Position numbers and translations under genes: made by a program
The notes under the pieces: model-generated
The model's database searches: none
Told to the model about the DNA's origin: nothing
What the model saw: the letters and a program-made list of their open reading frames with translations, nothing else
Origin: Bacilli bacterium
GTDB taxonomy: Bacteria > Bacillota_I > Bacilli_A > RF39 > UBA660
NCBI GenBank assembly: GCA_017432825.1
Contig: JAFRIJ010000008.1
Span: forward strand, 1 to 48,389
Reading direction: 5' to 3'
DNA: 48,389 bases
Shown here: positions 42,228-48,389 of the stretch, piece by piece
Layout of the letters: every line of letters starts with the position of its first letter
How positions within the stretch are numbered: the stretch's first letter is position 1

Positions 42228-43202
42228 TTATATTAAGTTTTCTCTTATTACTGGTTTAATATTTTTTATATATATATTTATTTTTATTTCTTTAGTTGTT
42301 TTTATAAAACATAATCCTCTTATAACTATATCTTTTCCTTTATCTATATTAAATGTATACTTATTATATTCTTTATATTTATTATTATCTATTGAATTAA
42401 ATTTAATATCTAATAATCTAGAACTGTATATTATTATACTATTAGTATTGTTTGTCTCATAATCTAGTCTTAAATATTTATCTATTATAATACTCCCTTT
42501 CCCATTTATTTGACATGTTTTTGGGTTAATAGATGACTTTGGTAATACTTTTTTTAACTCTTCTTTTTCTAGATAATTTATTATGTTGTTTTCATCTATT
42601 AATCCTGGAGTATCAATAATAGTTAAATTATTTAATTTTATTTTTACTATATCTAATGTTGTTGATGGATACATACTTTCGGTTATTTTATAATTATAAT
42701 TAGTATAGTTTTTTATTAGTTTATTTACTAATGTAGATTTTCCTGTATTGGTATAACCTACTACATATATATCTTTATTATCTGAGTATTTTATTAGTTT
42801 ATTATATAATTCATCTATATTATAGTTATTTATACTGCTTACTATTATTATATCTATTATATTAGGTAGTATCTTTTTTAGTTTATTTATTATTTTGTAT
42901 TCTTTTACTGACCTGGGAATTATATCTCTTTTTGTTATTACTAATAATACTTGCTTAAATTTATCTATATTATCAATATTTAAAGATAAAAAATCGGTTG
43001 TATATAAAACTAGTGAATCATTTGGAATACTTTTTATTATTTTTGTGTAATCATTATTATTTAATGATACTTTTTTATACTCTCCATAATTAGTTAATCT
43101 AAAACATCTATTACATAATTTATTAGATAAATTATCTGTATATCCTAGTGAATTGATATCATTATCTTGTAATTCTATTCCACAACCATTACATTTAGTC
43201 AT
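42228..43202 (-). CDS. yqeH: Circularly permuted GTPase YqeH
   Basis: YqeH acts in 30S ribosome assembly. The 324-aa protein begins with a zinc finger (CNGCG ... CNRC, residues 4-33). The G motifs come in permuted order: TKRD, then SSIN, then GYTNTGKST (P-loop) and DTPG. The G4 motif is TKRD where NKxD is usual. The C-terminal RNA-binding part is present but low in complexity. It overlaps yqeG by eight bases, the usual Firmicutes pair. Confidence 0.92.
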   Translation of the reverse strand: MTKCNGCGIELQDNDINSLGYTDNLSNKLCNRCFRLTNYGEYKKVSLNNNDYTKIIKSIPNDSLVLYTTDFLSLNIDNIDKFKQVLLVITKRDIIPRSVKEYKIINKLKKILPNIIDIIIVSSINNYNIDELYNKLIKYSDNKDIYVVGYTNTGKSTLVNKLIKNYTNYNYKITESMYPSTTLDIVKIKLNNLTIIDTPGLIDENNIINYLEKEELKKVLPKSSINPKTCQINGKGSIIIDKYLRLDYETNNTNSIIIYSSRLLDIKFNSIDNNKYKEYNKYTFNIDKGKDIVIRGLCFIKTTKEIKINIYIKNIKPVIRENLI

Positions 43203-43710
43203 AGTATTTCCCTTTTATTAGTTTTTTCTCTTTAGATAATTTTTTAAAAATACTTGCTTCTATTTTTCTAGAGAATTTTGTAAAAAACATATCTTCTTCT
43301 GTTAATGGTTCTATTAAACAAGTATGTATTCCTACTAAATTTCCACCTAATACATCTGTTAATAATTGATCTCCTATAATACATACTTCGCTTTCTTTGT
43401 AATTATATTTTTTTATTATTTTTTTAAAATTATGTCTTAGTGGTTTTCTTGATGAAGGATTATAATCTACATTTAAAGATAATTTGTCTAGTCTTTTTTT
43501 AGGCGAATTAGAAAACACTATTACTTTAAAATTCATTTTAGTTAGTTTATCAAATAATTCTATTAAACTTCCTGGTATTGAATTGTTTTTATATGGAATA
43601 CAGGTGTTATCTAAATCAAATAATAAACATTTAATATTATTTTTTTTTAATTTCTCATAATTAATTGTATATATACTTTCTTGATATATTTCTGGATAAA
43701 ATTTATTCAT
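43195..43710 (-). CDS. yqeG: YqeG family HAD-type phosphatase
   Basis: A 171-aa HAD hydrolase. Motif I is DLDNTCIP, motif II lies in IVFSNSP, and motif III/IV is GDQLLTDVLGGN. The family hydrolyses small phosphates; the physiological substrate is unknown. The start at 43710 (MNKFYPEIY) matches the family N-terminus (typically M-K-F-P-E-Y) and has TGTGAT three bases upstream; a start 24 bases earlier has no ribosome site. It is the first gene of the yqeG-yqeH-mrnC-rlmB-sigH operon and is divergent from sigK. Confidence 0.92.
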   Translation of the reverse strand: MNKFYPEIYQESIYTINYEKLKKNNIKCLLFDLDNTCIPYKNNSIPGSLIELFDKLTKMNFKVIVFSNSPKKRLDKLSLNVDYNPSSRKPLRHNFKKIIKKYNYKESEVCIIGDQLLTDVLGGNLVGIHTCLIEPLTEEDMFFTKFSRKIEASIFKKLSKEKKLIKGKYYD

Positions 43711-43816
43711 AAAATCACACTTTCTAAATTTCATTATTAAATGATATCATAGGTTTATTATGATGTCAATTGTTCTATTTTGTTATTTTTAATATATATT
43801 TTATTAGAGGTGTATT

Positions 43817-44515
43817 ATGCTTTTTGGTTTGTTAAATTTTATTATTTCTAATATGTCTTTTATGGGAAGTTATTCTAATGAAGTTTTTCCTCCTCCTTTA
43901 TCTTTAGAAGAAGAAAATGATTGTATTATAAAAATGAAAAACGGTGATACTGACGCTAGGAACAAATTAATATTACACAATTTAAGATTAGTAGCTCATA
44001 TTGTAAAGAAATTTGATACTAATGGTGATGATGTTGATGATTTAATTGGAATTGGTACTGTAGGTTTAATTAAAGGTATTGATACTTATTCTTTAGATAA
44101 AAAGGTTAAGCTTACTACTTATGCTGCTAAATGTGCTGAAAATGAAATACTAATGTATTTTAGAAGTAACAAAAAAAATATTAATAATATTAGTATTTAT
44201 GATGGTATTAGTTGTGATAAAGAAGGTAATGAGATAACAGTATTAGATATTTTAAAGACTAAAGATCCTGATTATTTAGAAGATATCTATATAAAAGATA
44301 ATATTGAATTATTAAAAGAGTATTTAAAAGTTTTAAGTCCAAGAGAAAGAAAGATAATTGACATGAGATATGGTTTTGGTAATAAGGATGAATTAACTCA
44401 AAAAGAGATTGCTAAGAAATTAGGTATATCTAGAAGTTATGTATCTAGAATTGAAAAAAGAGCTATTACTAAAATACTTAGGGAGTTTATAAAAAATAAA
44501 AAATATACTGACTAG
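43817..44515 (+). CDS. sigK: Sporulation sigma factor SigK (with pro-sequence)
   Basis: SigK is the late mother-cell sigma factor. The 232-aa frame is intact, with no intervening skin-type element. Region 1.2/2 reads ARNKLILHNLRLVAHIVKKF and DDLIGIGTVGLIKGIDTY; region 4 carries LTQKEIAKKLGISRSYVSRIEK. The N-terminus MLFGLLNFIISNMSFMGSY is a hydrophobic pro-sequence; alignment with B. subtilis pro-SigK places the SpoIVFB cut after Ser18. It has AGAGGTG before its ATG and is divergent from yqeG. Confidence 0.93.
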   Translation: MLFGLLNFIISNMSFMGSYSNEVFPPPLSLEEENDCIIKMKNGDTDARNKLILHNLRLVAHIVKKFDTNGDDVDDLIGIGTVGLIKGIDTYSLDKKVKLTTYAAKCAENEILMYFRSNKKNINNISIYDGISCDKEGNEITVLDILKTKDPDYLEDIYIKDNIELLKEYLKVLSPRERKIIDMRYGFGNKDELTQKEIAKKLGISRSYVSRIEKRAITKILREFIKNKKYTD

Positions 44516-44526
44516 ATATATTTTTT
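44500..44526 (+). terminator. Weak terminator after sigK
   Basis: AAAATATA and TATATTTT pair around the stop codon, followed by a T run. Confidence 0.45.
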
Positions 44527-44532
44527 ATTTTG

Positions 44533-44541
44533 TGCTATACT
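44533..44541 (+). promoter_or_regulatory. Extended -10 promoter of the phosphoglycerol transferase gene
   Basis: TGCTATACT lies 19 bases before the ATG at 44561; no good -35 box. Confidence 0.45.
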
Positions 44542-44560
44542 TCAAACTAGGAGTGATAAT

Positions 44561-46018
44561 ATGAATAATAAAAAAACTATTTTGAATATTATGTATGTAT
44601 GTATTATAATTATATCTTGTCTATTAATTTCTTTTTCATATCATTTAAAAATTTATTATTCATCATCTTATTTTGAACAATTACTTTATAATCTATTAAA
44701 TACTACTACTTTAAAACTTACTTCTTTAGAAAAAGCCTATGTAGAAATACCTTCGCTTGCTATAATAATTTCTTGTTTATTATTAATACCTTTATTTTTT
44801 AGATTTAATTTTAAGATAAATATATTAAAAAAAGATATAAAGATATTTCCAATTAATATAAAAAAATATTCTATTATTGTTTTAATTATATCAGTAATGA
44901 TTACTTGCTATCAGATTAGATTTCATACTTATTTATGGAATCAAATAAATGATACTCGTTTATATGATAGATATTATGTTAAGTATAATAAAAAAAATGT
45001 TAATTTCACAACTAAAAGAAATCTAATACATATATATGTTGAGTCTTTAGAAAATAGTAACTTTAGTACTAGTAATGGTGGGCTTCAAAAAAAAAGTTAT
45101 ATGCCTAATTTGGAGAAGTTGGCTTTAGATAATATTAATTTTTCTAATAATAATAAATTAGGTGGATTTAAAAGTATAAATGGTACTAATTGGACTATTG
45201 CAGGTATGGTAGCCCAAACTTCTGGAGTTCCTATATATATTAAAACTAAGAATAAGAATAATATTTTCTTGGAAGGTGCTACTTCTTTGGGTGATATATT
45301 ATATGATAATGGCTATAGCAATTATTTAATGATAGGTTCTGATGCTAAATTTGGAGAAAGAGATGATTATTTTAAAAGACATGGTAATTATAAAATAATG
45401 GATTATAACTATGCTATAGATAATGGTATGATATTAAAGAATTACTATAAATGGTGGGGATTTGAAGATAGTTTATTATTTAGTTTTGCTAGGAATGAAT
45501 TAGTAAAGATTAGTAATGATGATAAACCTTTTAATTTTACTATTTTAACTGCAGATACACATTTTTATGATGGTTATGTAGATAGTAGTTGTAAGAGTGT
45601 TTTTGATAGTCATTATGCTAATAGTTTTAATTGTGAAGATAGTATGCTATATAGTTTTATTAGTTGGGTAAAGGAACAAGATTTTTATAAAAATACTACT
45701 ATTGTGGTTACTGGTGATCATTTAACTATGCAAGATGGTTTTTATAAATCTAGTAATAATTATACTAGGACTGTATTTAATATGTTTATTAATCCTATTA
45801 ATAAGCCTGCAAATGATAAAAATAGAGAATTTACTTCTTTTGATATTTTTCCTACTACTTTAAGTAGTATAGGTGCTACTATAAAAGATGATAGACTTTC
45901 TTTGGGTACTAATTTATTTTCAGATAAAAAGACTCTATGCGAAGAAATTGGTTATAAGAAGTTTAGTCAAGAAATTAGTAAAAGATCTAATTATTATAAT
46001 AAATATATATTAAAATAA
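44561..46018 (+). CDS. OpgB/MdoB-like phosphoglycerol transferase (LTA synthase superfamily)
   Basis: A membrane-bound sulfatase-fold enzyme of 485 aa. Three membrane segments (about 8-28, 64-82, 103-120) precede an external catalytic domain (from about 150). It shows HIYVESLENS (metal-binding Glu161), then NGTNWTIAGMVAQTSGVP with the candidate nucleophile Thr209 or Thr212, GDHLTM near residue 398, and LTADTHFYDGY. The GTxWTIAGxVAxxxGxP pattern is that of E. coli OpgB/MdoB more than of LtaS, which also has five membrane segments. Family members move phosphoglycerol from phosphatidylglycerol onto surface glycans or glycolipids. The acceptor here is unknown. Confidence 0.85.
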   Translation: MNNKKTILNIMYVCIIIISCLLISFSYHLKIYYSSSYFEQLLYNLLNTTTLKLTSLEKAYVEIPSLAIIISCLLLIPLFFRFNFKINILKKDIKIFPINIKKYSIIVLIISVMITCYQIRFHTYLWNQINDTRLYDRYYVKYNKKNVNFTTKRNLIHIYVESLENSNFSTSNGGLQKKSYMPNLEKLALDNINFSNNNKLGGFKSINGTNWTIAGMVAQTSGVPIYIKTKNKNNIFLEGATSLGDILYDNGYSNYLMIGSDAKFGERDDYFKRHGNYKIMDYNYAIDNGMILKNYYKWWGFEDSLLFSFARNELVKISNDDKPFNFTILTADTHFYDGYVDSSCKSVFDSHYANSFNCEDSMLYSFISWVKEQDFYKNTTIVVTGDHLTMQDGFYKSSNNYTRTVFNMFINPINKPANDKNREFTSFDIFPTTLSSIGATIKDDRLSLGTNLFSDKKTLCEEIGYKKFSQEISKRSNYYNKYILK

Positions 46019-46041
46019 AGAACTTATTTAAGTTCTTTATT
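46014..46041. terminator. Bidirectional terminator
   Basis: AATAAAGAACTT and AAGTTCTTTATT with a four-base loop, between the converging transferase and topA genes. Confidence 0.88.
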
Positions 46042-48067
46042 CTTTTATATAATCACAATTTATACATTTTATTTCATTTTTTGTCTCTACTAGTATATCT
46101 TTACATTTTGGACATAGTTCTCCCGTTGGTTTATCCCAAGATGCTGTTTTACATTTTGGATAATTGTTACATCCATAAAAAGTTTTACCCTTTTTTGTAG
46201 TCTTTTCAACTATTTTTCCACCACAATGTGGACAAACCATTATTTCTAATATTTCTTTTTTTGTTTCATTTGGTTTAATATATTTACATTCTGGATAATT
46301 AGAACACGCTACAAATTTACCATATTTAGATTGTTTTATAACTAATGGGCTATTGCATTTTGGACATAATTCTCCTGTTTCTTCGGGAGCTTTTTTCTCC
46401 ATATTCTTAAATGCTACTTCTACTTTTGGTTCAAATTCGTTATAAAATCTATCTAATAATTTATACCATACTAAATCTCCTTCAGCTATCTTATCTAAAT
46501 CATCTTCCATCTCTTTGGTATATTTTACATTTATTATATCTTTAAAAAATTCTTGTAATCTATCTGTTATATCAAAACCTACTTCTGTTGGAATAAATTT
46601 TTTATCTACTACGTTTACATATGCTCTTTCTTTTAATATATCAATTGTTTTAGCATATGTAGATGGTCTTCCTATACCTAATTCTTCCATTTCTTTAATT
46701 AATTTTGATTCAGTATATCTTGCTGGTGGTTTTGTTTCATGTTCTGAATATTCTACTTTATTAGCTTCTAAACTATTTCCTTTTTCTATATTTGGAAGTA
46801 TTTTATCGTTTGAGTCTTCATAATCAGAATATACTTTTAAATATCCATCAAATATTAATATTTGTCCTGTAGTTTTAAATCTATATTCATTATTATTCAA
46901 TATTATCGTTGTTGCTTCAACCTTTGCATTTTTCATTAATGACGCTAAAGCACGATAATATATCATTCTATATAGTTTATACTCATCATTTGTTAAATAT
47001 TCTTTAACACTTTCTGGGGTTCTGTTTATACTTGTTGGTCTAATTGCTTCGTGTGCATCTTGAACATTATCTTTACTTTTAGCCTTTTTTACATAACCAA
47101 TATAATTATCTCCGTAGTTTTCTTTAATATATGCATAGGTTGTTTTTATAAATTCATCACTCATACGTATTGAATCTGTACGCATATAAGTAATAAGACC
47201 TACTGTTTCATCTTTTAAAGTAATTCCTTCATATAATTTTTGTGCTACAGACATTGTTTTTTTAGATGTAAAATTTAATTTATTTGATGCTTCTTGTTGC
47301 ATTGTAGAAGTTGTAAATGGATATTTACTTTGTTTTTCTTTTTCTTTCTTATCAATATCTTCAATTATAAATACTTTATCTAATTCGTTTAGTATTTTTT
47401 CTGCTTCTTCAATTGTTTTTATTTCTATTTTTTTATTTTTATATGTATCTAATTTAGAATCGAAGTCATCAAAATAAGCATCTATTTCATAATACTTTTC
47501 TATATTAAATGCCTGTATTTCTCTTTCTCTATCTACTATTAATTTTAAAGCTACACTTTGAACACGACCAGCTGATTTTCCTTCTGTTTTGGATTGCATT
47601 AATTTACTTAATCTAAATCCTATTATTCTATCTAGTATTCTTCTTGTTTCTTGTGATTTAACTAAATTGTCATCTATATTTCTAGCATTATTAAAAGAAT
47701 TTAATATTACATCTTTAGTAATTTCATTAAATACTATTCTTTTGTAGTCATTATCTTTTAATCCTAATGTATCGTATAGATGCCATGAAATTGCTTCTCC
47801 TTCACGATCTGGGTCGGTCGCTAGATAAACAAAATCAGAATCTTTTACCATTTTTTTTAAATCTGTTACTAATTTTTTCTTTCCTTTTATTAATTTATAA
47901 TCTGGTTTAAAGTTATTATCTATATCTACTCCAAGTCCAAATTTTCCTGATGTTGAGAGGTCTCTTATATGTCCTAATGAAGACACTACTTTATATCCTC
48001 CACCTAAATATTTTTCAATTGTTTTACTTTTACTTGGAGATTCCACTATTACTAGTTTCTTTGACAC
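46037..48067 (-). CDS. topA: DNA topoisomerase I
   Basis: Type IA topoisomerase relaxes negative supercoils. The 676-aa protein has the TOPRIM domain (LVIVESPSKSKTIEKYLG, DPDREGE at 85-91) and the active-site Tyr294 in GLITYMRTDSI. The C-terminus carries three zinc ribbons: CPKCNSPL..CSNYPEC, CPHCGGKI..CNNYPKC and CPKCKDIL..CINC. The start is GTG with GGGAT three bases upstream. It lies directly downstream of the rRNA operon terminator. Confidence 0.97.
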   Translation of the reverse strand: MSKKLVIVESPSKSKTIEKYLGGGYKVVSSLGHIRDLSTSGKFGLGVDIDNNFKPDYKLIKGKKKLVTDLKKMVKDSDFVYLATDPDREGEAISWHLYDTLGLKDNDYKRIVFNEITKDVILNSFNNARNIDDNLVKSQETRRILDRIIGFRLSKLMQSKTEGKSAGRVQSVALKLIVDREREIQAFNIEKYYEIDAYFDDFDSKLDTYKNKKIEIKTIEEAEKILNELDKVFIIEDIDKKEKEKQSKYPFTTSTMQQEASNKLNFTSKKTMSVAQKLYEGITLKDETVGLITYMRTDSIRMSDEFIKTTYAYIKENYGDNYIGYVKKAKSKDNVQDAHEAIRPTSINRTPESVKEYLTNDEYKLYRMIYYRALASLMKNAKVEATTIILNNNEYRFKTTGQILIFDGYLKVYSDYEDSNDKILPNIEKGNSLEANKVEYSEHETKPPARYTESKLIKEMEELGIGRPSTYAKTIDILKERAYVNVVDKKFIPTEVGFDITDRLQEFFKDIINVKYTKEMEDDLDKIAEGDLVWYKLLDRFYNEFEPKVEVAFKNMEKKAPEETGELCPKCNSPLVIKQSKYGKFVACSNYPECKYIKPNETKKEILEIMVCPHCGGKIVEKTTKKGKTFYGCNNYPKCKTASWDKPTGELCPKCKDILVETKNEIKCINCDYIKE

Positions 48068-48144
48068 GATATCCCTTCCCTTTCCATAGTTACCATTATA
48101 TACTAAATTTAAGGGTAGTTGTCAAGAGATTTTATTTTTTTTGT

Positions 48145-48183
48145 AAAAAAAAGCCCATAAACTTATGTTTAAAGTCTTTGGGC
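48145..48183 (-). terminator. rRNA operon terminator
   Basis: A GC-richer hairpin (GCCCA at 48153 with TGGGC ending at 48183, plus inner pairing) is followed by eight U on the minus strand, just beyond the 5S gene. Confidence 0.9.
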
Positions 48184-48192
48184 ATAAAAAAA

Positions 48193-48300
48193 ATATTGGC
48201 AATGTCCTATTTTTGCTTTCGCTATCGTCGGCGTTAAAGTGCTTAACTTCTGTGTTCGAGATGGGTACAGGTGAGCCACTTTGCTATCTTCACCAATATC
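48193..48300 (-). rRNA. rrf: 5S ribosomal RNA
   Basis: On the minus strand the sequence holds the 5S core ACCCATCTCGAACACAGAAG followed by TTAAGC and CGCCGACGATAG. The ends ATATTGG and CCAATAT pair to close helix I, giving about 107 nt. It follows the 23S 3' end by about 45 bases with no tRNA between. Boundaries are good to a few bases. Confidence 0.95.
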
Positions 48301-48344
48301 TTTATCGTTCTCTGAAAACAGGATAACGTTGGTCATCAAATTTT

Positions 48345-48389
48345 TTGGGATTAAACCCTCAATCTATTAGTACTAGTCCGCTCAATGTA
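48345..48389 (-). rRNA. rrl: 23S ribosomal RNA, 3' end only
   Basis: The last 45 bases, read on the minus strand, contain GGACTAGTACTAATAGATTG and end in GGGTTTAATCCC, the conserved 3' end of 23S rRNA that pairs with its 5' end. The rest lies beyond the window. Confidence 0.92.

Noticed and set aside
46515-46823. Plus-strand open frames inside topA, uvrA, fusA, the Ca2+ ATPase and the giant protein
   Set aside because: All are antisense shadows of well-supported genes, Leu/Ser/Phe-rich and without ribosome sites or family motifs.
1-48389. CRISPR array, insertion sequences, tRNA genes or riboswitches
   Set aside because: No repeat-spacer pattern, transposase, terminal inverted repeats, tRNA cloverleaf or known riboswitch core was seen. 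The only tandem array lies inside a coding gene.

Overview
The window is a very AT-rich, densely coded stretch of a low-GC Gram-positive chromosome. Standard-code translation gives full-length proteins throughout, so TGA is a stop and not Trp. EzrA, DivIB, GluP-type rhomboid, mini-RNase III (MrnC), YqeG/YqeH, an lgt/lspA lipoprotein pathway and the sporulation sigma factors SigH and SigK together point to an endospore-forming (or recently endospore-forming) member of class Bacilli, probably an uncultured, host-associated, Erysipelotrichia- or RF39-like lineage. The exact taxon cannot be settled from this window alone. Nearly all genes and the rRNA operon lie on the minus strand. The plus strand carries only small islands: a YqfQ-like gene, tspO, DUF192-gpsA, an RNHCP gene, an 83-aa protein, and sigK plus a phosphoglycerol transferase.

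Layout. 1-6700: two consecutive genes for N-terminally anchored surface proteins (the second runs off the window). They share a homologous N-terminal domain followed by a low-complexity stalk; the complete one then carries a long array of fibronectin-III-like modules. A full-consensus promoter drives them. 6785-9476: murG-murB-divIB. 9571-11733: a type IV pilus/competence-type inner-membrane protein and prepilin peptidase. 11844-13915: YqfQ-like protein, rhomboid protease, TspO. 13929-15874: an orphan type IV prepilin in an operon with lspA and rluD. 15980-18524: DUF192, gpsA, obg. 18600-22860: the str operon (rpsL-rpsG-fusA-tuf) with a strong promoter and structured leader. 23006-25089: SpoIVFA-like protein, XerC/D recombinase, thymidine kinase. 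25164-28590: RNHCP protein, then ezrA with two low-complexity membrane proteins, one of them ZipA-like in layout. 28700-32911: typA, a small membrane protein, a thioredoxin-like lipoprotein, lgt, yvlD. 33006-39936: an 83-aa coiled-coil protein, a Ca2+ P-type ATPase, a Pro-rich membrane protein, uvrA. 40024-43710: yqeG-yqeH-mrnC-rlmB-sigH plus one more gene. 43817-46018: sigK and an OpgB/MdoB-like phosphoglycerol transferase. 46037-48389: topA, 5S rRNA and the 3' end of 23S rRNA.

How it fits together. Much of the window serves the envelope: peptidoglycan precursors (MurB, MurG), divisome (DivIB, EzrA), lipoprotein maturation (Lgt, LspA), glycerol-phosphate metabolism (GpsA and the phosphoglycerol transferase) and surface display (giant FN3 proteins, pilin machinery). 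A second theme is sporulation: SigH (entry), SigK with an intact pro-sequence (late mother cell), a SpoIVFA-like regulator of pro-SigK processing, and small proteins with SigE/SigK-like -10 boxes. The least familiar parts are the paired giant FN3 proteins and the EzrA-linked repeat protein.
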